Shown piece after piece: positions 18,601 to 27,610 of a stretch of DNA of 52,272 nucleotides. Source of the stretch: Planctomycetales bacterium (lineage in GTDB: Bacteria; Planctomycetota; Planctomycetia; Isosphaerales; Isosphaeraceae); the NCBI GenBank assembly GCA_027459775.1, contig DAIDHE010000268.1, positions 1 to 52,272 on the forward strand. The letters are read 5' to 3'. The notes under the pieces are model-generated. The model saw only the letters and a list, made by a program, of their open reading frames with translations, did not search any database and was not told where the DNA came from. Position 1 is the stretch's first letter. Each line of letters opens with the position of its first letter. Both the position numbers and the translations under genes were made by a program.

Positions 18601-20798
18601 TGATGGAGAACACGACCCAGCTCTTTCTCGCGGTCCGGTTCAATTGCAACAAATGCCACGACCACCCCTTCGAGCGCTGGACCCAGGACCAGTACTACCA
18701 GACGGCCGCCTATTTCGCCCAGGTCGACCTCAAAGCCGACCCCGCGAGCGGCAATCGGACGATTGGCGGCACCGACGTCGAAGCGCCCAAGCCGCTCTTC
18801 GAGACGATCTCCGACAGCGGAAAAGGCGAGGTCGTGCACGACCGCACCAAGAAGGTGGCCGCCCCCAAGCTGCCATTCCAGTGCGCCTTCGGCAAGCCGG
18901 CCGCGGGCGCTCCCCGGCGGGTCGAGCTCTCGGCGTGGCTCACTTCCAAGGACAATCCCTATTTCGCCAAGAGCTACGTCAACCGCCTGTGGGGCTACCT
19001 GCTGGGGGTGGGAATCATCGAGCCGCTCGACGACATCCGGGCCGGAAACCCTCCCTCAAACCCAGCATTGCTTGATTATTTGACAAATGAATTCATCAAG
19101 GGAGGCTTTGACGTTCGGCGGATGATGCGGATGATTTGCAAGTCGCGGACCTATCAGCTTTCGGTTGAAAGCACCAAGTGGAACGCCGACGACAAGACCA
19201 ACTATTCGCACGCGATGGCGCGGCGGCTGCCGGCCGAGGTGCTGCTTGACGCGGTCTACCGGGCCACGGGCTCGAGCGTCATCTTCCCCGGCGTCGCGGC
19301 GGGAACGCGCGCGGCCGCGTTGCCCGATTCGGGGGTGGATCTGCCCAGCGGATTTCTGGCGACCTTCGGCCGGCCCGCGCGGGAAAGCGCCTGCGAGTGC
19401 GAACGCACGAGCGGCCTTCAGCTCGGACCCGTGATGGCGCTTGTGAGCGGCCCGACCCTGGGCGACGCGATCGCCGACCCGGCGAACGCGATCGCCAAGC
19501 TGGTCGCCGTCCAGCCCGACGATTCCAAGCTGATCGACGAGCTGTTCGTGCGGATTCTCAATCGGCCGGCCGCCCCCAGCGAGATCGCGGCCTGCCGGGC
19601 CGAGATGGCCTCCGTCGACGCCGATCACCGCCGAATCGCCGAGGAGCTCGGCAAGCACGAGACCGAATACGCACTGAAGCGCCCCGTCCTCGAATCCCAG
19701 CGCAGGGCCGAGATCGCCGTCGCGGAAACGGCCCTGGCCGCCTATGAGAAAGAGCTCGCCCCCAAGCTCGCCGACCGCGAAAAGAAACGCGCCGCCGAGA
19801 TCGCCAGGCTCGAGGCCGACCTCAAGGCCTACGATTCGGGCCCGTTCGCAAAGCGGCTCGCGGACTGGGAAAAGAGCCACTCCGCCACCGTTGTCAACCG
19901 CTGGGTCGTCGTCGATCCCAAGACCATGACGGCCACGAACGGTTCGGCCCTCCGTAAGGAGCCCGACGGCTCGATCCTTTTGGTGGGGCCGAACAAGAAC
20001 GGGGTCGTGACGGTGACGGCCGAGACCGATCTCACCGACATCTCGGGCGTGCGGCTCGAGGCGCTCACCGACTCGCGGCTGCCCCAGAAGGGACCGGGCC
20101 GAGCCTCGGACGGCAACTTCGTGCTCAATGAACTGATCTTTCTGGTCGCGCCCAAGGCTGCCCCCAAGGAACTCAAGCCGGTCAAGCTCGAGAAGCCGCT
20201 CGCCGATTTCAGCCAGGCGAATTTCGAGGTCGCCAAGGCCGTCGACGGCGAAACCCGCGACCCCTCGAGCGGCTGGGCGGTCGCGCCCGCCACGGGCGTC
20301 GTGCACTGGGCGACCTTCGAGACGGCGACGCCGGTCGGCAAGCCTGGGGGTTCGCTGCTGTCATTCAGACTTCATCACCGCTACAACAATGAATGGACGC
20401 TGGGACGGTTCCGGCTCTCGATCACGCGCGGGCCGAAGCCGGTGGGTCTGTCGTTGCCCGAGGAATTCCGGGCGATCCTGGCGACCGCCCCCGAGGTCCG
20501 CGGCCAGGCCCAGCGCGACCTTTTGAGCGACTACTTCCGCAAGATCGACGCCGAGCGCGGGCAAAAGATCAGCGCCCTGGCCGCGGCCCAGGCGCCATTG
20601 CCCGCCGACGCGCGGCGGCTCGAGCTCCGCACGGCCCTGGAACAGGCCAAGAGGCCGATCGCACAGGATCCGGTCCTCATGAGCCTGCGCCGAGACCTCG
20701 AGATGAGCGTTCAGCAGATCGTCGCCAAGCGGCTCACGGCCGCCCAGGACATCGCCTGGGCGCTCATCAACAGCCCGGCGTTTCTCTTCAACCACTAA
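15651..20798 (+). CDS. Giant exported cytochrome/WD40/Ig-like/DUF1549/DUF1553 protein
   Basis: A 1715-residue protein from ATG 15651. Signal peptide, then a haem site CLGCH near residue 60. Residues about 160-510 hold WD40-type repeats (several FSPDGKRLA motifs), predicting a beta-propeller. An Ig-like Big2-type domain follows (about 545-625), a second cytochrome-like patch CNAGTCHG near 648, and another Ig-like domain (about 743-820). DUF1549 (about 840-1050, with CNKCHDHPFERW) and DUF1553 (NRLWGYLLGVGIIEPLDDIR onward) come next. A charged, coiled-coil-prone insert near 1325-1420 and the usual ending WALINSPAFLFNH close it. No DUF1501 gene is adjacent, unlike the typical pair. Probably a periplasmic or surface redox/binding protein; substrate unknown. 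Confidence 0.93.
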   Translation: MSTIITSRTGWLGGLAAVLLGTIAVASDGAKDKAKPGDPPKAAKKVSFDKQIRPILQARCLGCHQPAKAGGAYVMTSFAGLLKGGESKDAAIVPGHADESHMLEVVTPGKDGKAEMPRDAAPLSAGEIALLSQWIAQGAPDDSPKSAAAPYDMDHPPIYTRLPVIPALAYSPDGAILAIAAFHEVLLYKADGSELLARLVGVSERIESLAFSPDGKRLAVTGGLPARMGEIQVWDVAKRKLALSVPVTYDTVYGASWSPDGAKLAFGCGDNTLRAIDVKTGKQVLFMGSHNDWVLDTVFSVDGKNLVSVGRDGAAKLTETATERFIDNITSITPGALKGGLASVARHPSRDEIVIGGADGVPKVYRVFRQTVRVIGDDSNLIRELPGLPGRIYSVAVSLDGKRIAAGSSLDGAGEIGVYGYEFDTKLPDDIKAIQEKVSSSRSAAEAKKLEEYHKTGVKEISRIKVATAGLYAVAFSPDGKRLAAAGGDGLARIYNPATGALIKEFAPVPVKTATPVRGEVVALAPPKQEEAFETETLPAGTGLKSIAIEPQEIRLSGRFAYVQILATGRTAAGEAIDVTRMADFSLSAAVAEIGRSGLIRPRSDGKAVLTVALAGATAKVPVTVLGTATAPRVDFVHDVAPVLSRVGCNAGTCHGSAQGKNGFKLSLRGYDPIFDERALTDDHAARRINPAAPELSLMLLKTTGVVPHVGGALMQPGEPYHEILRAWITDGAKLDLTTPRVTKIEVYPRDPVVERIGSKQQLRVVATYASGEVRDVTREAFLESANGEAATANRSGVVTALRRGEAPILARFEGNYASTTLTIMGDRGGFVWAQPPTYGPIDELVAAKWKRLKILPSGLCTDAEFARRVYLDLTGLPPTSEQTRGFLADTRESRVKRDALVDSLIGAPEFVDYWTNKWADMLQVNRKFLGVEGSVALRNWIRAQVAANTPYDAFARSVVTATGSNRENPAAAYFKILREPAAVMENTTQLFLAVRFNCNKCHDHPFERWTQDQYYQTAAYFAQVDLKADPASGNRTIGGTDVEAPKPLFETISDSGKGEVVHDRTKKVAAPKLPFQCAFGKPAAGAPRRVELSAWLTSKDNPYFAKSYVNRLWGYLLGVGIIEPLDDIRAGNPPSNPALLDYLTNEFIKGGFDVRRMMRMICKSRTYQLSVESTKWNADDKTNYSHAMARRLPAEVLLDAVYRATGSSVIFPGVAAGTRAAALPDSGVDLPSGFLATFGRPARESACECERTSGLQLGPVMALVSGPTLGDAIADPANAIAKLVAVQPDDSKLIDELFVRILNRPAAPSEIAACRAEMASVDADHRRIAEELGKHETEYALKRPVLESQRRAEIAVAETALAAYEKELAPKLADREKKRAAEIARLEADLKAYDSGPFAKRLADWEKSHSATVVNRWVVVDPKTMTATNGSALRKEPDGSILLVGPNKNGVVTVTAETDLTDISGVRLEALTDSRLPQKGPGRASDGNFVLNELIFLVAPKAAPKELKPVKLEKPLADFSQANFEVAKAVDGETRDPSSGWAVAPATGVVHWATFETATPVGKPGGSLLSFRLHHRYNNEWTLGRFRLSITRGPKPVGLSLPEEFRAILATAPEVRGQAQRDLLSDYFRKIDAERGQKISALAAAQAPLPADARRLELRTALEQAKRPIAQDPVLMSLRRDLEMSVQQIVAKRLTAAQDIAWALINSPAFLFNH

Positions 20799-20834
20799 AA
20801 GCCGAGCGGCGCTTGTAAAAGCCGAGCGGCGCTT
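20797..20834. repeat. Tandem repeat between convergent genes, possible terminator
   Basis: The 18-base unit AAAAGCCGAGCGGCGCTT occurs at 20797-20814 and 20817-20834. Each unit is a partial palindrome (AAGC with GCTT). It lies between the ends of two convergent genes, so a bidirectional terminator role is possible. No long T-run follows. Confidence 0.6.
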
Positions 20835-20837
20835 CGA

Positions 20838-22112
20838 CTACAGAGCGACCGCGAGTCGGTTCCAGGCCTGGGCCGCGCGCGCCCAGCCCAGGATTTCGCA
20901 GATCGAGCCCAGCCGCCGCGCCGCCGCCGCTCGGTCCGCGGATTTGGCGGTCGCGGATTCCTGGGCGCTCAGGAAGCCGTTGTACGCCCCAGGAAGCTGT
21001 GATCGAGCATCGTTCATTTGTTGAGTTCGCCTGCGATGGGCGGCCGCCCGAGTCCGGTCTCCCAGCCGATCAAGGACGGCGGCCAGCCGATAGTAATACT
21101 TGGGTGTGAATGGGTGGAGCTCGACCGCCTTCTGAAAGTGGGCCTGGGCCTGGGCCCAGTCGCCTTTCTTTTCCGCGGCCGTCCCTCGGAAAAACCAGGT
21201 TTCTGGCTCGAGGTCGGCGGCCCGGGGCGGATGATTCAGGAGCTCGAGGAACCGCTCGAGCTCGCCCTGTTCGAGCAGCATGCTCAGGAAGTCGCGCCAG
21301 GCGCGGACGTCGTCTGGATCGCGTGTGCAACATTCCAGGAACTGGGCCTCGGCTTCGGGCCGACGGCCCATCGCGAGATCGGCCTTCGCAAGCGCCCGCC
21401 GCGCCTCCTGGTCGCCCGGATCGGCGGCGACATAGCGCTCAATGTGCAAGATCGCCTCGCTGTGGGCGATGCGTTCGAGCTCGGGGCGCATCCGGGAGAG
21501 CAGCCAACCGGCCTGCTCGGTCCCACTCGTCCGGTCGTAAGCCGCCCAGATCACGGGATAAGCATCTTGCCAGCGATCCTCGATGGCATAGAGTTTGAGG
21601 AGCTCCATGCAAGCGTCGGTGAACAGCGCGGTTGGAACGGGGTGGAGCGGGTCTTCGTGGATGAGGTCGAGCCAGGCGACCTCGGCGTCGTGCGCGCGAT
21701 TGACCTTGTAGAACGATTGGCCTGCTCGATAGAGGGCCTCGGGTCGCTGGCTGGACCATTCGGGGACGCGTAAGAGGATTCTTGCGCAGCCTGACAGGTC
21801 ACTTTGTCCAGCGCGGGCGCGGGCCAGGGCTACGATGGCCGTTGCGTCTCGTGGCCGGGTCCGCAGGCGCTCGCGGAGCAGGGTTTCGGCCGTGCGATAA
21901 TCGCCCCGGTTCAAGGCCCGCTGCGCGGACTCCAACCCCGGAACGGGGCGCTGTTGACGCACGAACCACCAGACATTGAACGCGACCAAACCGACCAGGA
22001 TGAGCATGGCGACCGATCGGACGACGAATCGCCCGAAGGGTCGGCTCGGCCGGGGCGCGCCGGACCCGGTGGATTGCGATTGGGTCAGGGGGACACCGGA
22101 GGCTGTGGTCAT
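20838..22112 (-). CDS. Membrane-anchored TPR protein (1)
   Basis: A 424-residue protein read leftward from ATG 22112. A hydrophilic, proline-rich N-terminus (about 30 residues) is followed by one membrane span (SVAMLILVGLVAFNVWWFV, about 32-50), then TPR-like helical repeats, for example ALNRGDYRTAETLLRERLRTRPRD and KKGDWAQAQAHFQKAVELHPFTPKYYYRLAAVL. The repeats should lie outside the cytoplasm and mediate protein contacts. It follows the second TPR gene after 60 bp on the same strand, so the two probably share a transcript. No enzyme signature was seen. Confidence 0.88.
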   Translation of the reverse strand: MTTASGVPLTQSQSTGSGAPRPSRPFGRFVVRSVAMLILVGLVAFNVWWFVRQQRPVPGLESAQRALNRGDYRTAETLLRERLRTRPRDATAIVALARARAGQSDLSGCARILLRVPEWSSQRPEALYRAGQSFYKVNRAHDAEVAWLDLIHEDPLHPVPTALFTDACMELLKLYAIEDRWQDAYPVIWAAYDRTSGTEQAGWLLSRMRPELERIAHSEAILHIERYVAADPGDQEARRALAKADLAMGRRPEAEAQFLECCTRDPDDVRAWRDFLSMLLEQGELERFLELLNHPPRAADLEPETWFFRGTAAEKKGDWAQAQAHFQKAVELHPFTPKYYYRLAAVLDRLGDRTRAAAHRRRTQQMNDARSQLPGAYNGFLSAQESATAKSADRAAAARRLGSICEILGWARAAQAWNRLAVAL

Positions 22113-22172
22113 GGCGCGCGGATCACGAGGACGACGGGGCGTGGGATGGCCGCCCCTGGGACAGGGTCTATC

Positions 22173-23432
22173 TTACTTGAGTCGCTCGAGGGCGGCCATG
22201 CTGACGGGGTCGTCGGGGGAATCGCGAAGCACCTGGCGATGCCAGGCTCGGGCCTCGTCGCGCCGCCCCATCTTCTCACGCAGGTCAGCGAGCCTTTGAT
22301 AGAGCTCGGCGTGGTCGGCCACGCCCAAGGTTGGGATCTTGAACGCCTCGTCATAAACCGGGCGCAGCTTCTTGAACGCGTCCTGGAATTCGGCGTATTC
22401 GCGGGTCGCCCGCTCGGCCTCACGCCTGTCGCCGCCGATCCAGAGGGCCTGACGGAGCCGATAGCCGATCACGCCGTCGTAGGGCTCGATTTCATGGGCG
22501 CGGCGATAAGCGGCGATCGCGCGCGGCCAATCTTTTTCGTTCTGAGCCGCCAGCCCCTCGATCTTGACGAACCGGGGGTCGGCGCTGATCGCTTTTGGCA
22601 AGCGACGAAACTCGGCCGCGAACTGGGCAAAGTCGTTCCCGTCGTATAAACCCGTCAGCCAGGCATCCCAGGCGAGCGGCGAATCGGGATGGCGCTCGAG
22701 TGCGTCCTTGAGCACGGCGAGCCCCTCTTCGGGCCGGCTGTCGTGAACGAGTGCGAGGCCCAGGATCACCGCCGGTCGCAGCGCCGACGGCACGATTTTA
22801 TGCAGCGGCTCGAAGAGCTGAACCAGCGACCCAGGCGCGACCTTGTCGACGTCGAGCCGCGACATCTCGAGCAAGAGCCGCGCCTGATCGCGGGGCTCGG
22901 GCTCGATCTCGTGTAAACGCATGCCGAGGCGATGCGCGTCCTCGACGCGGCCTTCGAGGTCGAGCAGATCCAGAAGCGCCCAGCCGGCCTCGGGAACCAA
23001 GGGGTCGATGCGCAGGGCCTCGTCCCAGCATGCTTCGGCCAGATCGTAACGCTTCTCTTGATAGTGGGCTTTTCCCTTGAGGAACTGCACGAGGGCGGCT
23101 TGCTGCTGGCTGGCGGGATGGACCAAGGCCAGATGGGCGAGTGCAATGTCGGGCCGGGCGTCGGTCGGTTCGGTGGCGATCTGGGCCATGAGTAAATGAC
23201 CGGCGTCACTGCGGGGCTTGCGCTCCAGGTATCGAGCAAGAACCGCCCGCGCGGGCTCGAATTGCTTGGCCCGCGCGAGCGCCCGCGCCTGTTCCAGAGT
23301 GGGCGCGGGTCCGCGCAGCCACTGGGCCACGAGAGCGCCGAGGCCCGTGGTGAAGATCAGGGCGACGACGACCGCGAGAATGCCATCGCGTATTTGGTTT
23401 GATCTCGGTGTCACATCCTCGATTCTGGGCAT
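22173..23432 (-). CDS. Membrane-anchored TPR protein (2)
   Basis: A 419-residue protein; the start is taken at ATG 23432, though a TTG at 23450 is also in frame. One membrane span lies near residues 18-40 (ILAVVVALIFTTGLGALVA). TPR-like repeats follow (ARAKQFEPARAVLARYLERKPRSDAGHLLMA, reported here only in part as a motif example; AIAAYRRAHEIEPYDGVIGYRL). Layout and length match TPR protein (1), pointing to gene duplication followed by divergence. The 5' end faces the divergent gene at 23562 across about 130 bp, which should contain two promoters. Confidence 0.87.
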   Translation of the reverse strand: MPRIEDVTPRSNQIRDGILAVVVALIFTTGLGALVAQWLRGPAPTLEQARALARAKQFEPARAVLARYLERKPRSDAGHLLMAQIATEPTDARPDIALAHLALVHPASQQQAALVQFLKGKAHYQEKRYDLAEACWDEALRIDPLVPEAGWALLDLLDLEGRVEDAHRLGMRLHEIEPEPRDQARLLLEMSRLDVDKVAPGSLVQLFEPLHKIVPSALRPAVILGLALVHDSRPEEGLAVLKDALERHPDSPLAWDAWLTGLYDGNDFAQFAAEFRRLPKAISADPRFVKIEGLAAQNEKDWPRAIAAYRRAHEIEPYDGVIGYRLRQALWIGGDRREAERATREYAEFQDAFKKLRPVYDEAFKIPTLGVADHAELYQRLADLREKMGRRDEARAWHRQVLRDSPDDPVSMAALERLK

Positions 23433-23561
23433 CCGCGATTGGTTTGCCAAGAGGCGTGGTCCTGCCGCTCAGTGCCGCTCAAGTCGAGTGCTCGCTCGGC
23501 CGACCCCCGATTTCGCCCTTGTTTCTCGCGGGGAAAGTCGCCATGTTCGACATTGGGGCTC

Positions 23562-24911
23562 ATGTCGGTCAAGTCGGCGTGGAAACGGGTCGTGGGAAAG
23601 CTTTCATCGAGTGCGACCTGGGCGCGATCGAGCGTGCGTGGACGAAGAGTCGTCGCGGGCGTGGTCGTCGTCGCCGTCTGCGCACTCGGCTACTGGTTGC
23701 TATTGAACCGGAATCGCGACTCAGCCCGCCGCGCCTTGAGGGTGCGCCGCGCGATCGAGGAGAAACGCCTGGAGACCGCCCAGTCCGAGCTCGCGCATTG
23801 GCTCCAGACCGAGCCTCGATCGGCCCAGGCGCACTTCTTGAAGGCCCGGTTGGCCTGGTCGATGGACGACCTCGCAACCGTTGATCGGGAGCTCGGCTCG
23901 GCGCGCTCGCTGGGCTACTCCGGGCGCGACCTCGATCGCGCGCGGGGCCTGTTGCTGGCGCGCGGCGATCGGAAGCGCGAGGCCGAGGCGTTGCTCAAGC
24001 GGGCGATCGCGGACGGCCAGGAAGCGGACCCCGAGGCTTCGCTTGCGCTGGCTACTCTTTATATGAGCGCGTTTCGCCTGGAAGAGGCCGGCTGGATTCT
24101 GGACGACTGGGCGCGTAAGGCCCCCGCCGACGTTCGGCCGCTGCTCTTGAGAGCGGAAGTCGACATTCGCCTGAGTGCGGCCCCCGAGATCATCCTGGGG
24201 CGCTATCAAAGAGCGCTCGAGCGTGATTCGAAATCGGCCCCGGCGCGGCTGGGCCTGGCGGAGCAACTGCGGGTCCATCAGCGATTCGAGGAAGCCGCGG
24301 CCCACTACCGCGAATATCTGGAGAGCCGCCCTGACGACCTGGCCGGCTTGCTCGGCGCCGGGCAGGACGCGCTCGAGCTGGGCCGGCTTGACGAGGCGAC
24401 TCGACTGCTGGACCGGGCGCTTGCGCGTGCGCCGCGCGATCCGGTGGCCTTGGGCGCGCGGGCGACCGTCGAGGAGCGGCTGGGCCGGTTCGAATCCGCG
24501 CTTGCGTATCTTGATCGCGCGCTCGCCGCCGACCCATTTGACGTGGCAAATCATTATCATATGATGGTTATTTTAACGCGTCTAGGGCGACGGGGTTTGG
24601 CCGAGAAGGAACGGCGGGCGGTCGAGCGGCTCAAGGACGAACAAGCCTGGTTCGCGCGGGTCTCGCGCGACTTGCGCTACAATCCCACCGACGTCGAGCT
24701 CCGCGCCCAGGCGGCCCAGTGGCTGCTGACCCACGGCCATGAACAGGAGGGCGTCGAGTGGGCGAACATGGTGCTTCGCGAGCGGCCCTCGCACCCTCTT
24801 CTGAACCGGCTTCTGGCGGATTATTACCGGCGGACGGGCCAGCTCGGGCTGGCCAATCTGCATGAGACGCACGCCGCGCCCGCGGCCGAGAAGCCTGGTG
24901 AATCGCGCTAG
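23562..24911 (+). CDS. Membrane-anchored TPR protein (3)
   Basis: A 449-residue protein. The frame opens upstream, but ATG 23562 gives a short basic start and a proper single span (VVAGVVVVAVCALGYWLLL, near residues 30-50). TPR repeats fill the rest, for example GRLDEATRLLDRALARAPRDP and GRFESALAYLDRALAADPFD. It is transcribed away from TPR genes 1 and 2 and ends 15 bp before the end of the convergent TPR gene 4. No catalytic motif. Likely a periplasmic scaffold working with the neighbouring CRTAC1 proteins, which is an inference from context. Confidence 0.87.
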   Translation: MSVKSAWKRVVGKLSSSATWARSSVRGRRVVAGVVVVAVCALGYWLLLNRNRDSARRALRVRRAIEEKRLETAQSELAHWLQTEPRSAQAHFLKARLAWSMDDLATVDRELGSARSLGYSGRDLDRARGLLLARGDRKREAEALLKRAIADGQEADPEASLALATLYMSAFRLEEAGWILDDWARKAPADVRPLLLRAEVDIRLSAAPEIILGRYQRALERDSKSAPARLGLAEQLRVHQRFEEAAAHYREYLESRPDDLAGLLGAGQDALELGRLDEATRLLDRALARAPRDPVALGARATVEERLGRFESALAYLDRALAADPFDVANHYHMMVILTRLGRRGLAEKERRAVERLKDEQAWFARVSRDLRYNPTDVELRAQAAQWLLTHGHEQEGVEWANMVLRERPSHPLLNRLLADYYRRTGQLGLANLHETHAAPAAEKPGESR

Positions 24912-24926
24912 CCGCCGCGCTCGCGG

Positions 24927-26033
24927 TTACAGCGCGTAGTTCGGCCAGGGCTTTTTTTGATCGTGGGCGGCGGCGTCTTCGCGGAGGTCGCGGATCGATT
25001 CCTGGATTTGATCGGCCTCGGCCGGACGACCGAGCTGGCGGTAGACGGTCGCCAGGTTGTAGAGCACGCCATAGGATCTGGGGGCGACGGCCCGCGCCTG
25101 GTCCAGGTGCTCGAGGGCCGCTTGAGCCTGCTTGCGCTGGAGCTCGACCTTGGCGAGGTTGATGAGCGATGATACGTGGAACGGGTCGAGGACGAGCGCC
25201 CGGCGAAAATCGCGATCGGCCTGGTCGAGCTCCCCCTTCAGAAATGCGATGTGGCCCAGCCAATTCCAGAGCGGGGCGTTGGGAGACGACTCGACCGCTC
25301 GCTCGAGATACTTGCGAGCGTCGTCGATCCGCCCGGTCGAGACGAGATCCTCGGCCAGATGATCGAAGAAGAGACCGCGGGCGAGGGGGGTTTCCTTGAG
25401 CTGGGGGTCGAGCTCGAGCACTTTCTCGAAATCCGCGCAGGCCGCTTCGCGGTTCTTATCGTTGTGATGGACGACGGCGCGGACCGTCGCGGCCAGCACG
25501 GCCCCGCGCGGGATGCGGTCCAGGCGATCGGCGAGATCGAGGAGGGCCTGGGTCTCGTTGCGGGCGAGCAAGACCGCGGCCAGGCGTCTGAGCGCTGTCA
25601 GGTTATCAGGATCTTGTGTGAGAATTTTATCATATGCAATAATGGCTTGCTCGGGATGGGGTCCGCGGACGATGGCGTAGGCGCGGAGTTGCTGGTCGGC
25701 GAGGGAGAGCCGCCCGGCGCGCTTGTAGTAAGGCTCGGCCGTTTCCGAGCGATCGAGCCGGCTCAGGTTTCGGGCCGCGAGCAGGGCGGCGGGTTTGCTC
25801 CAGGGCTGGCGGTCGAGGTGATCGAGGGCCCGCGCGAGCGCTGTTTCCGTGTCGCCGATGGTGGCGGCGCGCTCGGCCTCGGCGAGGGCGCTCGAACGGG
25901 TGACGTTCCATGCGGTCCCGGCAAGAAGCAAGGGGAGAATCGCGAGATAGGAGATCCAGAACCGCGGGGGTCGATTGGCGTTTCGGCTCAAGGTGTAGGC
26001 TCGTGAAAATGAAAAAGAGCGCGGCCCGGCCAA
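24927..26033 (-). CDS. Membrane-anchored TPR protein (4)
   Basis: A 368-residue protein; the longest frame opens at a TTG (26033), and no ATG gives a better start, so the exact N-terminus is uncertain. A span (WISYLAILPLLLAGTAW) near residues 26-44 is followed by TPR-type repeats (KKALELDP-like spacing; for example DPDNLTALRRLAAVLLARNE, SSPNAPLWNWLGHIAFLKGE and GELDQADRDFRRALVLDPFH). The upstream pseudopilin gene ends 60 bp before on the same strand, so a pseudopilin-TPR operon is plausible. Confidence 0.85.
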   Translation of the reverse strand: MAGPRSFSFSRAYTLSRNANRPPRFWISYLAILPLLLAGTAWNVTRSSALAEAERAATIGDTETALARALDHLDRQPWSKPAALLAARNLSRLDRSETAEPYYKRAGRLSLADQQLRAYAIVRGPHPEQAIIAYDKILTQDPDNLTALRRLAAVLLARNETQALLDLADRLDRIPRGAVLAATVRAVVHHNDKNREAACADFEKVLELDPQLKETPLARGLFFDHLAEDLVSTGRIDDARKYLERAVESSPNAPLWNWLGHIAFLKGELDQADRDFRRALVLDPFHVSSLINLAKVELQRKQAQAALEHLDQARAVAPRSYGVLYNLATVYRQLGRPAEADQIQESIRDLREDAAAHDQKKPWPNYAL

Positions 26034-26093
26034 CCCGCGAGGGATCGGCAGGACCGCGCTGTTGAGGGAAGGGCGTCGAGCGCCGTTGGGGTT

Positions 26094-27242
26094 TTAATAC
26101 TGGTCGGCGCTCAGGGTTTCGCCGTTGTCGGGCGTTGCGAGGGCGTACCAGGCGATGTAGTTCACGCTGCTTTTGATGAAGTGGACCGAACCGTCCATGA
26201 ACAGCACATTGACGCCGCCGGGGTGGTTCGAGGTGGCGTTGACGAGCGTGATGGTGGCGCGGCCGTCTTCACGCTGATCCTGGTAGTCGACTGAATAGCG
26301 GTTAGGCATATTCGTGTGCGAATAGATCATGGTACCGCCAAAGGCCCACCATTCGCCCTTCCAGCCCCAGCTCTGGTTGCCGGTGGTGATCTGGGCCGAC
26401 TGGGCCGCCTGGGCGAGCTGATAATCCGTGGGGAAGGAATTGGAGCTAACCCCGGAAAAATAAACCATGCCCAGTCCATTTTTCCCGGGAAGCGCTGCCG
26501 GCCCGCGAACCCACTCGCTGAAAATGGCGGTGTTGCTGGTGCCGTCGGTGAAGGTGCTGATGCTGACCTGGCGCGAGCCGATGGCGCCGTCCCAGCTTGT
26601 GAGGACGTAGCCTGGACCGTTCATGACCCAGTTGCCAGTGGTGTTCGGAGGGCTGGCGGCCGAGAGGCCGTTGATCCGCCGGTTGAGGCCGACATTGGAA
26701 GCGTAGCTGCTGGACCCTACCGTCGCGGCGCCGGTCAGCATCTGAAACTGGCCTGACGAGCCCTTGCCGTTGTCGGACGGGCAGAGGAACGACGCGACTT
26801 GCATGACGAGGACGGTGTACTGGACCATGCTGTAGGATCCGCCACCCGCGTTGAGATCGGGGGGATTGGAATCGGCCCCACCGATCCCGTCGCTCCAGCG
26901 CGCGCCAAACAACATGTTGATTGCGTTGTAAGCGGGCTGTTGCTCCATATAGGGCAACAACCGGGTGTGCTGCGAAAAATTCTGGTGCGGTTGCACCATG
27001 GGTTGATTCTGGTTGGCCGGATACCACGATTCGTCCACCGACAACGGTGGGACCGAGACGTAGGTGCTGACGTAGTTGGACATCGCCAGCCCGATTTGCT
27101 TGAGATTGTTGGTGCACTGGGCGCGGCGAGCGGCCTCGCGCGCCGCCTGCACGGCAGGCAGTAAGAGGGCGATGAGCACGGCGATGATCGCAATCACCAC
27201 CAAGAGCTCGATGAGAGTAAAACCCCGACGGATCTTGATCAT
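26094..27242 (-). CDS. DUF1559-family pseudopilin
   Basis: A 382-residue protein starting at ATG 27242, with AGGAAG about nine bases upstream; this and the prepilin leader ([20 protein letters not shown]) rule out the longer upstream opening. GFTLIE occupies residues 7-12. The C-terminus carries the DUF1559 ending ([19 protein letters not shown]). It is closer to the commonest planctomycete pseudopilins than the copy at 1477-2478. A small lipoprotein gene lies 116 bp upstream on the same strand, a frequent companion of DUF1559 genes. Confidence 0.95.
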   Translation of the reverse strand: MIKIRRGFTLIELLVVIAIIAVLIALLLPAVQAAREAARRAQCTNNLKQIGLAMSNYVSTYVSVPPLSVDESWYPANQNQPMVQPHQNFSQHTRLLPYMEQQPAYNAINMLFGARWSDGIGGADSNPPDLNAGGGSYSMVQYTVLVMQVASFLCPSDNGKGSSGQFQMLTGAATVGSSSYASNVGLNRRINGLSAASPPNTTGNWVMNGPGYVLTSWDGAIGSRQVSISTFTDGTSNTAIFSEWVRGPAALPGKNGLGMVYFSGVSSNSFPTDYQLAQAAQSAQITTGNQSWGWKGEWWAFGGTMIYSHTNMPNRYSVDYQDQREDGRATITLVNATSNHPGGVNVLFMDGSVHFIKSSVNYIAWYALATPDNGETLSADQY

Positions 27243-27358
27243 TTTATTGCTTCCTGAAGGCTCTCGGGAAAACGGACGGTATGAATGGGCCACGAACCTG
27301 GCGGGCACGACGGCGACCTCGCGAGCGTGACCAGGGTGTTGCGACGTCGAACGACGAC

Positions 27359-27610
27359 TCACTTCTTCGCGGGTTTGGCACCCGGATATCCCGTTCCCTG
27401 GTAAGAATCCCCCTTGTTTTTCATCCATTCTTCCTGGGTTTTGGGAACTGGCGGAGGAGTGAACTTGCCATCGGGGCTGGCGGAGCCTGGATTTCCGGCC
27501 GACTTCCGCGCCGCCTCGGCGTCGGATTCGTTGTCGGGCCCGCAACCCAAGGTCGCGAGCACGCCCAGCCCCAGCACGCCCACCAGATCCCTTCGACTGA
27601 ACGACTTCAC
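27359..27610 (-). CDS. Small lipoprotein next to a DUF1559 gene
   Basis: An 83-residue protein. The start is taken at GTG 27610 because a GGGAGAG site precedes it and a proper signal follows ([23 protein letters not shown]). The lipobox LATLGC puts the acylated cysteine near residue 23. The short mature part is rich in Pro, Gly and Lys and contains [18 protein letters not shown]. Similar tiny lipoproteins commonly accompany DUF1559 pseudopilins in planctomycetes; their role is unknown. Confidence 0.8.
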   Translation of the reverse strand: MKSFSRRDLVGVLGLGVLATLGCGPDNESDAEAARKSAGNPGSASPDGKFTPPPVPKTQEEWMKNKGDSYQGTGYPGAKPAKK

